Below, piece after piece: positions 12,235 through 23,775 of a stretch of 64,000 nt of DNA. Under the pieces are notes generated by a model. That model did no database searches. It was not told where the DNA came from and saw nothing but the letters and a program-made list of their open reading frames with translations. The DNA comes from Dromiciops gliroides (Eukaryota > Chordata > Mammalia > Microbiotheria > Microbiotheriidae): positions 475,682,617-475,746,616 of the forward strand of contig NC_057864.1 in assembly GCF_019393635.1 (NCBI RefSeq). The letters are read 5' to 3'. Positions within the stretch are counted from its first letter, which is position 1. Every line of letters starts with the position of its first letter. The position numbers and the translations under genes were made by a program.

Positions 12235-12960
12235 AAGCCATTCTCCAATAGCTAGGTGGTCAAAGGACATGGACAAAGAGTTCTCAAATGAATTGACTAT
12301 TGACAACCATATAAAAGAATGCTCTGAATCACTAATAAGAGATATGCAAATCAAAACAGCATGGCTGTTTCACCCCACACCCAGCAAACTGGCAAAGTAG
12401 ACAAAAGAGGGAGGAGTTCTAAGATTGGCATAGTAATACATTGCTTAGTTGGGCTATGAATCAGTGCAGCCATTCTGGAAAACAATTTGGAATTATGCAA
12501 ATAAAGTGACTTAAAGGTCCAAACCCCTTTGACCTATTAGATTCCAGTACCACAATTTGTTTAGCCATTTCCCTATCTACTCTATTGCCACAAAAACTGC
12601 AGCTATAAATATTTTGGTTTATGTGGGGTTTTCTTTTTATCAATAACCCCCTTGGGAGTATTAGACATATCCTAAGGGGGTTATTACTATAGGAAATGAA
12701 TGTAACTACAGAGATATGTGGAAAGATTAATGAGTTCTGATACAAAATGAAGTAAACAGAGGCTAGAAAAAAGTTATTACAAAAACAAGCATGGCCCCTA
12801 AAAAGAGATGAGAAGATACTCCAACCCCACTCTTTTGCAGAGGTGGAAGGTATCCACAGGGATGGAATATTACCTATATTTTCAAACTTTTTTGATGTAC
12901 TGATTGGGTATGCTGCTCTCATCTTTTTCTTTAAAAAATATATGTTAAATGGATTATAAT
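12235..12960 (+). mobile_element. L1 ORF2/3' end fragment
   Basis: The first part encodes the distal ORF2 stretch (AIQKNA...ISNKRYANQNS...SAAILENNLELC-like, broken). The second part, 12690-12960, looks like a 3' UTR. A 16-bp hairpin sits between them at 12642-12685. Confidence 0.55.
12642..12685. repeat. Short inverted repeat (hairpin)
   Basis: Arms 12642-12657 and 12670-12685 pair over 16 positions with a single G-T wobble around a 12-base loop. Core AATAACCCCCTT. Confidence 0.8.
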
Positions 12961-13124
12961 TGTTTACATGATGAATATAAAACAACATGGCAATTATATT
13001 GCTATATAAGATGGTTCTTTGGTCAAGGAGAGATGGAGAAATTCTGGTGATGAAAAAATAAAGAAAAATAGCAAAATATTTTTAAAAGGTGGTCTACAGA
13101 ATTTGACATTAAAAGGGAGTCTTC

Positions 13125-13275
13125 AGGGGCAGCTAGGTGGCACAGTGGATAGAGCACCGGCCCTGGAATCAGGAGTGCCTGAGTTCAAATCAGGCCTCAG
13201 ACACTTAACACTTACTAGCTGTGTGACCCTGGGCAAGTCACTTAACCCCAATTGCCTCACTAAAAAACAAAATTA
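13125..13275 (+). mobile_element. SINE copy
   Basis: Identical 14-bp duplication aaaagggagtcttc at 13111-13124 and 13276-13289. Confidence 0.95.
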
Positions 13276-15489
13276 AAAAGGGAGTCTTCTTTAGGGTTGG
13301 TGAGTAGGTTACGCTCACTTTACTGTAAACACCTACTGAAAATTGTACAAATAATCGTAAATCTATCTTATGTTAATACAAAGTACATTACAAAGAGTTC
13401 ATTTAGATCTCATAATCATGAGGCGGGCACTGGAAATCAAAGCCCACTTTACAGATAAAGCTGAGTGAGGCACAGTGGTTTCACCAAAAAGATCAATCTA
13501 GTAAATTCGCAGCAGATACATAAGGCCAGACCCTTCCTCCTGAGTTCAGCGTTTGACTGCAGCACCTATTTACATTTTGGCTGGGCATTAGTACATGACT
13601 GAAAGCTTCACCAGAAATATTCCATTAGAGTCTACACATTTTGGAAATCACAGGGCTTAAAAAAAAAACCAAACAAGCCTGGTGAAACTTACCTGAAGGA
13701 AAGCAGAAGACCAGAACGTAAGTGCACATACCACGAGATTATGACGATACACATTAGAAGCAAAATTATAAACGAAGGTAATACTTTTCCCTACCTCAAT
13801 CAATTAAACATTTTTCAAGCACCTACTATGTGCCAGGTACCATGTCAGGTTCTGTGGAAACAAAAAAGACAATCTCTGCCCTCAAGAAATTAATATTCCA
13901 CTGATGTCATAACTAACACACATCAATATGTACAAAACACAAGGTAGTTTTGGAAAGGCGGCACTAGAACATTGGGGTTGCAGAGACAGATGTGGCAAAG
14001 CATTTCAACTATATCATTTCAATAATCTGAAAAATGTCCTCTCCATACCTTATTTTCCTTCTCTGCAAAGTAAAACTTTAAGGATGTTTAAATATGGCTA
14101 TAAAAGAACTTTATAAATATGGTCTGTTATATGAATATTTAATAACAACAATAAAGGTTTTTACAAGTACTACTAAATAACACCTACAGCTCCATTTGCT
14201 AATGAAGGCCACGACTGGTACTTGGAGCAAAACAAATCAGACAGTTCATGAGTATGGTCACAAGTTTGACCTGTTCAAAGCAAGCCGGGCGGAGTCTGAA
14301 CTAGATCCTCCAGAGGGAGTATAGGGGGCATTATTAGACAATCACCTATCTCCCTACCTTACCCAATGCAAAAACCTTACATGTTGATGCTTTTAACCAA
14401 ATGAGACTTTCTTAATCTGTAAAATGGGGAACTTTGACCAAATGCCCCTGAAGACCCCTCCTAGGATGACTTCTAGGCATCAGTGAACAGTAAGAAACAG
14501 TAATAAGTTTTATCTTTAAGGGAACCACCTCCCAGTTTTCAGAGATCCAAGAAGCCACACCAAAAAATATTAGCTTCTAATAAACAAATCATTCTGCATG
14601 ATTCAAAAATACATCTATTGAGGCCAACTAAATAGAGAAGCAGTATCCTTCCACGAGGAACTTTTGCCTGGCTCGTAAGACAAAACACAAAAAACAATCT
14701 GATTAACGACATACCAAGTAAGAATAAGAGGCTTTAAAGGAGGTCGAATGTAGGAAATCAGATCAAGACATTTTTTTTCCCGTTTGTTAGGGGAAAGGAA
14801 GCTCGAAAGAGACAAAGAACTAAGCGTGGCTAGGGCCCTAGTGGGCAGAATAGGAAATGAAGGAAGAGAGGCTGGACTGTGTAGAAGGCCTTAAAGTTTA
14901 AAGGAGCTGTAAGGTTTAAGAATCAGGTTCTCGTAGGTGGGCAAGCCACAACATAAGAAGAGATGTTTAAACAACAACCACCCACAAATAATTTATTAAT
15001 ACTCAAGGAACATTTTCTAATCACACCCCTGAGCATCTAATACTGAGAGAACCAGGAACAAGAAGCTGATTTCAATGATAAAATATACAATGCAAATGAC
15101 CAAACAAGTGCCTTTCTTCCATACTCTGATGTGCTTCTAGAAAATAAACTTTCCATTCACTGGCTGGTAACCTAAAAGCGGTTCTTAAACTTGTTTTATA
15201 ACTTATCAAACACAACTCTACAACTTTGTTTTATAAAAGCTTTGCTTTGCTAAGTTATTCTTTCATGTCACTCGCTTCCTTAGCGATCCTGTCTATTTTA
15301 TGCATTTCACATGATTCTGAGAAGGGCTCCAGGTTTCACTAGCTGATGCCAAGAGATTAAGAACCCCGGATGTAGAGGGAGAGTCCCATTACGGTTGCTC
15401 TAGCATCAAAAAAGAAGGATTAACCCTTATTTGTCCACGGCACTGTACGAGATCCTATATAAATATGGGGAGGTTACTGGAGCCCTGAA

Positions 15490-15615
15490 AGCATCTGTGT
15501 ACCACATAGTGTTGTCTCCTAGAAGGCAGGCACCAACCAATTATCCCAGTAGTGGATCTAGAGCCTAGAACTATATTGCACACAGTAGGGGTTTAATAAA
15601 TGGCTTTTGGAGTAA
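15490..15615 (+). mobile_element. L2-type 3' end
   Basis: AGAAGGCAGGCACC ... CACACAGTAGGGGTTTAATAAATGG matches the L2 terminal motif. Confidence 0.65.
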
Positions 15616-16344
15616 AATGATGGAGTAAAATGATATTAATATAAAGAAAAACACACCACATTGAAAATTCAGTGATCAGATAATAAACAAGAATATTTAT
15701 GTTCTATTCAAAGCAAAGCCCAGAAAATGTATGGTAAGAACCTCTGGTAAATGATGGAGAATCATTAAAAACTGTTTTAAGTTATGGTAAGTTTTTCCAT
15801 TAAAGACAAGATACCTTAGAAATGCTAGAGAATTTCCAGTCAAGTTAACCATAAGCTAACAAAGGAAAATGATCCAAATGTTATCAACTACACAAAAAGC
15901 AGACAGAACAAAATGAGCAAAAGCCTATTTATATAGAAACACCAGGTCCTAAAAGCTATTTTCCTGAATAACTGAATCATTTTAAGACTCAAATTATGAA
16001 TTTCCATTCTATAGCCCAAGTTGTTTCTAAAATACCCACCCCCCAATATTGTGATTGTACAAAGAGGAAGGGATTCCTTCCCTTGGCAGGTCACCTTAAA
16101 TTACTAACTAACCTGAAATAAAATAAATGTGGAAGCACGCTCTTAACCACCACCTGATATTTCCGGGCTTGCATTTTGTTTTCTATTCTTTTAGACTTGT
16201 GACTCGACCATAAGTATTGCAGTCTGCCAGTTCTTATAGGGGTTGGACTAGATAGATCTCTTAAGTCAAGTCCCTTGCAACACTATGAATTTAACTGTAG
16301 TACAGATAGTATTCTATCACTTCAATTTAAAATAAAACATTGGG

Positions 16345-16775
16345 AGAAGTCCTAGGTGTGTGTATGATAAGGTCTTTACTGCTCAGTCCTCATCAATTCC
16401 TAGGGCACTCTCCAGTGGGCCCCTATTACTTGCACTGGGACCAAATGTCAAGTTCTTTGCCACATAAAGCCCTTCACAACTTGGCCCCTTTTAGCTCTAC
16501 CAGTCTTCTCGCCATTTCTTCAAAAACGATGCTTCTGTCTCCTGACTCCAGGCCTAGAATGCTTCCCCAAGATTGGCCTCCAATACCACCTTCTGCAGGA
16601 GGCCTGTACCTGGACTCCCACCTCCCAAATCTTCCCCTCAAACTGCCTTTCACTTCATATGCACTTTTGTTTGTACCTAATTACTGACATGTTGCCCCCA
16701 TTAAAAAACAATGAGGATAGGGACTGGTTTTCTTAGTATCCCAGCACAGTGTTTAATAAATGCTTGCTGAATAAT
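16345..16775 (+). mobile_element. L2 3' end
   Basis: Ends in the L2 signature CACAGTGTTTAATAAATGCT after a GAGGATAGGGACTGG block. Interrupted frame only. Confidence 0.75.
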
Positions 16776-19192
16776 TGGAATAATTGATAACTGGCTCTGC
16801 TTAGGTTGCATCCTCACCTGTAATGATCCTTGAAGTTTTCTGAACCTTTGGGGGTCCTTTTTTATTCCCTATTGTATTCCCCCCATCTACATCTATCAAG
16901 TCAGTTCTATCCAAGAGGAATTGTGGGATTTAGAAATTCTCAGGCGAGATGGAAATACCAAAACAACATTTTGGGGGATCTCAGATAAGTTTACACATTC
17001 TAAGTATAAACCTCAAATAAAAAAATATTTGTATTCTCCATAATGATACTTGTTTATTACTGAGTCAGATATAAGACCATTATTTCATATAATTTTTTAA
17101 AAAATCCTCCCTAACCACCCTAAGGCTTTAGAGATACAGCAACAGACACTTAGAGAATGGAGGTGGAGGGGGGAGGAAGAGTGTTAGGGGATGGAAGGTA
17201 TTTCATGGCACAGTAAGGGAAGAACCAGAGAGAACCACTAACAATTTCTTCCATTCCTATAATCACACTAAGAAACCAACAACCAAGTTGTGGATAGCAG
17301 GGTACTGTACTGACAATAAATTCATCCCCCTCAAGATAGTGACTTGTTAAAAGGTAGGGGTGGGGAAACTTCAGCATCCAGCACACCTTAAGCACATATG
17401 GCAGAGATCTGGGTTTAGGCTTTTACTGACAATTACAGATGCCAATTATTTCTACCAGCTGACATAGCAAACATCAATTAAAACTGTTGTCATTTCTTTG
17501 GAGCTAAAACTTAAAAAAAGCTTCCGACCCCACACATTCCAAGTTTAACTTCTATCAAATGCAGTTAAGATCTCTTCTAAATGCACTAAGTTTGAACCTG
17601 GCTGAGTTAACCCTGCGCCACTGAAGTTGCAGCTTTACCAGGTTATTTCTAGCATTTAACATTCTGGTAACCTCAGTCCCCATGACTTTAAGTCCCCAAT
17701 CCCATTGCTATTTTCAAGGTTAACATGCTTTGCTAATATTAAGCATTCATGGAGCTCTAGTCCTGTAAGTCCATTTATATAGCAATCCTTAATAACTGCA
17801 CCCCCGATAGGAAAAAAGAAGATAGAAACAAAGCAATTTACAAGTCACAAAAATAGTCGCTCAAAATTTTTTATGTCCATTTATTTAGGATTTGGTTATC
17901 AATTTCTTGCAAAAAATAAGACCCTCACCTGCTGGTCACTTTAGTGCTTTCCAAATTTCTTAATGTTTCTTCTAAAAGGTAATAAATTAACCAAAAAAGA
18001 ATAGACTGACATATCAGGTAAAAGATCTGCCAGAAGTAGGTGGAGTTGGGAGTGGGGGGATGGCGGCAAAATGCCTGTGAAACAGTCCACACTCAGTTGC
18101 TCTTCCCCCCCCCCATCCCCTGGAGGAAAAAAAAAGGGGGGGAGGGCTTGTTAGGTTTTGACAGTGCAAAGCTTAGGAAGAATGTAGTAAACCTGACTCT
18201 ACCCAGAGGATAAGGTCTCCAGGTCCTCTGAATGAAGTATACACTCAGTCCAGGCTTCTCTTTTGCACTGAAGACACACACTAAGCTCCCCCCTCTTTGT
18301 ATCTCAGCACTCAGAAGAGCGCCTTGCACATAGTAGGTACACAGTATTTTCTAAATTAACCTAGCCCTTCATGATACATACCATGGAGACAGCATCTGAA
18401 ACTTCAGTTTGAATAATACAGGCTCCCCATTCAACAACAGTTCTTACATACTATTGGATGCAATAATTTCAATCACGCTAGAGACCACTGTTCTCTTGGG
18501 ATAAAATGTAAATTACTTCATTATTTACTTTGAGTTTATTGCATACTTTGTGTTTAGTTTTCTCTAAATCTATTCCTTGCACCATAGCTACCTTCAAGTC
18601 CTAGGCTACAGAAGTTTTAGGAAATTAAACCAGTCTCATTTAATTCTTTAGATATGAAATCAATTTCTTAACTCCATAAGGGTGACATGTAATAAGAGAG
18701 TTGAGGATATAATAAAAAGATGCATTCTGGATTCCAAATTAAGATGGAATACTACTCCACCTCCATTCCCATTTTTTTTTGGTCTCCAACTTATACAACT
18801 GCCCATCCTTTGAATTGACCAGCCGATTTGTCTGAAATGGAATAACACATTTGATTTAAAATAGCATCTTTAAGGAATTTTTTTGCCTATAACTCCACGA
18901 AGCTGCAAATTAACTGGTCTTTTTCAAACTACAAAATCACCTGAGATGCTCAAGAATTATATTATTCTTGGACAGAAAGGGGAAAATGCCTGAGTCCACT
19001 CAGATAATCACTTATCTAGAGCCAGAGGGAACCTAAGATGTCACCTAGATCAACCCCCTCCTTTTACAGATGGGGAAATGAGGCACAGGGAAGTATCTGA
19101 GATGGAATAAGAAGCCCAGGTCTTCCTCCAAAGCTAATTAATGGTCTTTCCACTTTAGGATTGGGCTTAAGTAGGCTTAAAGACCCACTCTA

Positions 19193-19346
19193 GGGGCAGC
19201 TAGTTGGCACAGTGGATAAGGCACCGGCCCTGGAGTCTGGAGGACCTGAGTTCAAATCCGACCTCAGACACTTAACACTTACTAGCTGTGCGACCCTGGG
19301 CAAGTCGCTTAACCCCAATTGCCTCACTAAAAAAAAAAAAAAAAAA
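19193..19346 (+). mobile_element. SINE copy
   Basis: Identical 14-bp duplication aaagacccactcta at 19179-19192 and 19347-19360. CpG-derived variants in the core (GTGCGACC). Confidence 0.95.
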
Positions 19347-20760
19347 AAAGACCCACTCTACTCTAAATCGAACTACATATGCTCCAAGCTACTCTCATTA
19401 TTATCACTATAATTCATACTGAATGATGTACAAAAAGCTGCTACCTGAAAAACCTGCCAAAGGCAAGATAATTATTATATTATTCAAAGTATAATTTTTA
19501 TTAAACAAGGCCCCACGCATTCACCAATCAAGACCTCGTGCTATATAGAACGATACACGTATTTGACTAATTACTATCGTTGGTGCACGTACAAAAGCAT
19601 CCTTTCGTTCGGAGCTGTTCTCGGGCCAGTGCATTAACACAAACAACTGTTCATTCAACGAAGATACTTTTTTTTTCTTCTTTTTTTTGCCCGGGGGCGG
19701 GGGAGGGGGCCGCCAACTCGGGAGGCGGGGTATTAATGTAGCTCAGCAGCTTAAACAACGAACTAGATGTTATTAGCTACTGTTGTTATTACCCTAGCAA
19801 AGTAACTAATTCTTTTAGAAAAGCAAAGGGGGAAAAAAACCTACGTACCCTTAGCAGAAATAACAATGTTCCTACCCTCCTTGTAAAAACAGTTATAAAG
19901 TAACCAATAATTATAACAAATAAAAAAACCCAATGCGGTTTCCTCCAGTTAATAAGTGACGTTTTTATTGACCAAGGAATGGAGCTATCTTTTGTAAGAC
20001 CTAAAATTAAAAAAAAAAAAAAAGCACACTTGTGCCACCACCGCCCCCCCCCCGCCCAGTTTGAAGTCGGAAGGAGGGTCGGGGCCTTCCCTACCCCTCC
20101 GCCCTTGGAGGAGCAACGGGAGGAAGGATGCTCTAGGATGCGGGGCGCTCCTGTCGGTAACAGACCGATCCCCCCCTTCCCCTTGGGGGCCCCTAGGTCT
20201 GCATCAGCCCTCTGGGAAATGGGGGAGGAGGGGGGAGAACAGAAGGCGGGGAGGGGACACGGAGGGGGGAGGGGGAGGCCGGGGCATAAAGGCCGCGGAC
20301 CCGGCGAGGGACCGGAGGCGGGGAAGCCGAAGGCGCACGAGCAGCACCCCCGCCCCGTGCCCCGACCTTAACCCCGGGCGCTAGCGGGGAGGATCGGGGC
20401 CGGGCCGGGATGCAGGCCGGGCTGGGCCCGTGGCCTGGGCAGCCTCCTCGGCCGCTCCCCGCGCTCCCCTCACTGGCTGGGCCCGGGCCGCGCTGCAGCT
20501 CCCGGCGGGCCGGGTTGCGGCCTAACCGCCGGGCGGGCCAGGTCGGGCCAAGGCCGCGGCCTCCTCATCCTCCTCCTTGTCGTCTCCTCCCGCGCCCGCC
20601 CGCCCGCCGGGCCCGGCCTCCCTCCGCACACACGCCGCCCGCCGCGGGGCGGGAAGCCTCCTCGCCTCGGCTCGGCCCGCCCTCAGCCCCGGCCCATCCC
20701 GCCTCCCCAGGCCCGGCGGGCGCAGGGCCTCGTCTTCCTTTAGCGCCCCCGCCGCCTCAC

Positions 20761-20819
20761 CCTCTGCCGCCGCCGAAGCTGCTGTAGGCCCGATCGTCGT
20801 AGGTATCGAAGTCCGCCAT
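20761..20819 (-). CDS. EIF4H: EIF4H coding exon 1 (eukaryotic translation initiation factor 4H, N-terminus)
   Basis: eIF4H is a cytoplasmic RRM protein that stimulates the RNA helicase activity of eIF4A during ribosome scanning. The exon encodes [19 protein letters not shown] plus two bases of a Gly codon, essentially the known mammalian N-terminus. The ATG lies at 20819-20817 and the exon ends AGAGG followed by the donor gtgag at 20760. Only the short Tyr/Asp/Gly-rich leader before the RRM is encoded here; the RRM exons lie outside the window. The exon sits in a CpG island with a genuine donor, so this is the parent gene and not a processed copy. Its position downstream of LIMK1 in the same orientation matches human synteny. 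Confidence 0.95.
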
Positions 20820-20870
20820 TTGCCGTCTCCGCTCCGAGAGGAACCAGGGCGAGCGAGGAAGGACCCCGCA

Positions 20871-20876
20871 ATATAA
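20871..20876 (-). promoter_or_regulatory. EIF4H: TATA-like element upstream of EIF4H
   Basis: The minus strand reads TTATAT 52 bases upstream of the EIF4H ATG, isolated in GC-rich DNA. The 35 bases after it hold pyrimidine runs (CCTTCCTC, TTCCTCTC) that could act as TOP-like transcription starts, as in many translation-factor mRNAs. The start site itself is not visible from sequence. Confidence 0.3.
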
Positions 20877-21851
20877 CTCTCCCCCCCCGCCCCGCCCCGA
20901 GGCCGGGGCTGCCCGCCGCGCTGCCTGATCGCAAACCGTCCGCACGCACGCACGCACGCACGCAGCCGCCGCTGCGGCGACCGCAGCCGCGGCAGCAGCA
21001 CGGGCGCACGCACGTACTCACGTACGCACGCCCGCCGCGCCGCGCCGCCACGCCGCGCCCGCCGCCCTGCGGCTCGGCTGGGCTGGGCTGGACTCCGACC
21101 GATTTCCCCTTCCCTCCACCCTCGGCTCTCCTCCCTCCTCCCCCCCTCCCTTCTCCGCCCTGGCACCCCCGGCGCCTTCTGCGCGCCCCCCGCCCTGGCC
21201 CCATTGTGTGCTGGCCGGCCTCCCTCCGACAGCGCCCCCGCCCGTCCGGGGGGCTTAGTGCGCGGCGCGGCGCGCCGCCCGCCTCGAGGCCGGGGCTGTC
21301 ACTCACCCGGAGAACTGGGCGGGAGCCCGGGGGCGCGGGTTCGAATCCTTCCTCCGGGGCTCCGCTCCCCCACCCTCCGGGCCTCACTTTCCCTTTCTGG
21401 AAAAGGAAAGGGCGGCACAGCCCCCCCTTTCTGTACCGAGGTGGTGTTTGGGGCATCTTAGTGAAATCTTGTTTTTATCCCATTTTAATTTACCCACAGA
21501 CCCCTGCCCGTGAGCCCACGCACCCTCCACCAAGTTGGAATGGCCTTGGATCCCCGCGCACCTAGAGCTTTTAGTTGGCACCTACTGTGTGCCCGCTGGC
21601 TCTGGGACCCCGAAGGCCATCCAGCCCCCCCTCCCCCTTCCCCTCTCTTTACTGATGAGGACACAAACACCTGAGGTCGCACAGGCAGTAGATTGAAAAG
21701 GTGCTGTTTGAACCCAGGTCCTGGCTCTGAAGTCCACTCTCTGTACCCCGTCCGGCACGTGGTTGTCAGTTTCAAGTCACCTGACTTGGAGGGGTGTGTT
21801 TGAACACGAAAGTAGTATGGGGAGAAAGTGTCCTTACAATAGACCGATGTT

Positions 21852-21997
21852 GGGGGCAACTAGGTGGCGCAGTGGATAAAGCACCAGCCCTGGATTCAGG
21901 AGGACCTGAGTTCAAATTTGGCCTCAGACACTTGTCACGTACTATCTGTGTGACCCTGGGCAAGTCACTTAACTCATTGCCTTTCAAAAAAACAAAA
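21852..21997 (+). mobile_element. SINE copy upstream of the EIF4H promoter island
   Basis: Duplication caataSaccgatgtt at 21837-21851 and 21998-22012. Confidence 0.93.
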
Positions 21998-22634
21998 CAA
22001 TACACCGATGTTAAAAAAAAGTGGAAACACACCCATTTTTGAGAAAAGACCCCCCCCCCCTCCCCATCGCTCCAATCCTGTGGTCCTTTCTGGTCTCAGA
22101 TTTCCTGCCCAGCGTCCATTTATTCAGGACTCACTTCTAATGGAGACCACCCAGCAAAGCAGCACAAACATTGAAATATTTGCCGAGGTCACAAAGCTTA
22201 TAAGTGTCAGAGGTCAAGTTTTGAATCAGGGCCCTAGGGGGTCTTGGGTTTTGTTTTCTTACTGAATGATTTCCCCCACCCTTTTCTATTTTTATTCCTA
22301 AAAAAACCTATCCATCTCCAGAGAACTGAAGAACTCTGAGTACAGATTGAAGCATACTTTTTTCACTTTATTTTTCGTGGCTTGTGTGTGTATGTGTGTG
22401 TTTTCTTTTGCAACATGACTAATACGGAAATCTGTTTTGCATAACTTAACATGTATAATCGATATCCTATTGCTTGACATTCTCAAGGGGTGGGAGGGAG
22501 GGAGAGAATTCAGAACTCAGTTTTTAAAAATGTAATTCGAAAATATTTAACAATAAAAAATATTTTTTTAAAATGTAAGGGAAAACTCAGTGACTAGTAG
22601 AGGGGAGGAGGGGATATTAAAACAAAATATTTCA

Positions 22635-22795
22635 GGGCAGCTAGGTGGCACAGTGTATAGAGCACCAGCCCTGGAGTCAGGAGTACCTCAGTTCAAATCC
22701 AGCCTCAGACACTTAACCCTTACTAGCTGTGTGACCCTGGGCAAGTCACTTAACCCCAATTGCCTCACTAAAAAAAAATTTTTTTAATTTAAAAC
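22635..22795 (+). mobile_element. SINE copy
   Basis: Identical 16-bp duplication aaaacaaaatatttca at 22619-22634 and 22796-22811. Confidence 0.94.
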
Positions 22796-23394
22796 AAAAC
22801 AAAATATTTCAATAAAAGCACCTTTGAAAAAAACTTTAAAGAAGCAAGAGTTTGGAGATGTCAATGATCCCTCTTTTTTGTTGTTGACTTTCTTCACCAG
22901 CTTCATCTCCTTCAGAGCCTTAGTATTCCTGACACTAGGATCATAGATTGAGAATTGAAGAACTCAGGAAGCCATTGTTAGCTCAACTCCCTCATTTTAC
23001 AGATGAGGGACCTGAAGCCCCAGGAGGTAAAGTGAAAATGCCTAAGGACATGGGAGAAGTAATGGGTGGGTTTTGAACCCAGGTCCTAGGATTATTTTTA
23101 CCCTCCCTTGGAACCCACCTGCACTCCCAGAAGTCTTCCTGGACGGACCCTCCTAGAAAACAGTGCTCCCTCCCTTACTCTGAGCTGAGGAATCACTGGG
23201 TGTCCCTCCTGTGGTGCTGCTGTCCAGCTGCTTCTTGTGTATTTTCTCTCCAGAAAGTCATGAGAGCTATCTCTGACATCTCTCATGGCACCTAACCCAA
23301 GAATGGGCACATTCTAGGTACTCACATATCGGTATAGGCGACTTCCCCTGGTTATTCTTCCTTTGATCCCTAGGGGCTGACATTCATGAGCATC

Positions 23395-23535
23395 CTAAGA
23401 AGCAGTTTAGGAGGGCTTCTGGCTTGCTGTGTGACCTCAGACAAGTCACTTCCCCTCTGTGGTCCTCAGGTTCCTCCTCCTCTGCAAAATAAGGAGATTG
23501 GATAAGAAAATCTTCAAGTTTTAGTTTACTTGGGC
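23395..23535 (+). mobile_element. MIR-type relic
   Basis: TGTGTGACCTCAGACAAGTC, then CAGGTTCCTCCTCCTCTGCA. Confidence 0.65.
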
Positions 23536-23639
23536 TGGGTGCTTCCCATCCAGTCAAAAAAAGAGAAAAAAATCCGTCCATAGGTCTGTAATATGAAGGA
23601 TCAGTGGTCTCTAAGGTCCCTTCTAGATCTAAAACTGTG

Positions 23640-23775
23640 AATATGTATTATCTCGATCTCTGTCTGTGTCTCTATCTCCTCTCTCTGTCTCACCCTCTCT
23701 GTCCCCCTCTGTCTGTCTCTGTCTCTGTTTCTCTGTCTCCGTCTATCTCTCTGTCTCTCTCTCTGTCTTTTCCTC
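23640..23775. repeat. CT-rich (TCTG/CTCT) repeat
   Basis: Irregular TCTGTCTC-type units. It creates artificial open frames on both strands. Confidence 0.9.

Larger units (their letters stand above)
13290..19178. other. EIF4H intron 1, SINE-free stretch
   Basis: 5.9 kb without the common SINE. It holds L2 pieces at 15490 and 16345, a Ther-like scrap at 13795-13905 and a MIR-like relic at 19020-19130. Otherwise unassigned. Confidence 0.55.
1..20760 (-). other. EIF4H: EIF4H intron 1 (partial; continues below position 1)
   Basis: This stretch follows the EIF4H exon 1 donor in the direction of transcription. I looked on the minus strand for the RRM-coding exons (the segments encoding TAYVGNLPF, KGFCYVEF and the Gly/Arg-rich C-terminus) and found none. 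The whole stretch therefore appears to be intron 1, over 20 kb long. It is AT-rich and repeat-laden, and holds no ORF with recognisable protein similarity. A short diverged exon could have been missed by eye. Confidence 0.7.
20030..21420. promoter_or_regulatory. EIF4H: CpG island / promoter region of EIF4H
   Basis: GC- and CpG-dense block in an otherwise AT-rich neighbourhood, spanning the EIF4H start codon, 5' UTR and start of intron 1. It contains GC-box-like runs and a short CGCA tandem run at 20941-20964. This is typical of a housekeeping promoter. No other gene start can be named on the plus side of the island. Confidence 0.85.

Noticed and set aside
13660..13760. Cryptic exon with a perfect CAG|GTAAGT donor on the minus strand in EIF4H intron 1
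   Set aside because: The upstream frame does not match any EIF4H exon and no acceptor with a pyrimidine tract sits at a suitable distance.
21338..21348. tRNA-like B box GGTTCGAATCC near the EIF4H promoter
   Set aside because: No A box or cloverleaf around it; CACTTTCCCTTTCTGGAAAA follows, as in a decayed MIR. Not a tRNA gene.
20522..21456. Long open frames (214 and 238 codons) across the EIF4H promoter island
   Set aside because: Arg/Gly/Pro-rich composition follows from GC-rich DNA lacking stop codons. No domain is visible, and the frames overlap the EIF4H promoter in the wrong frames.
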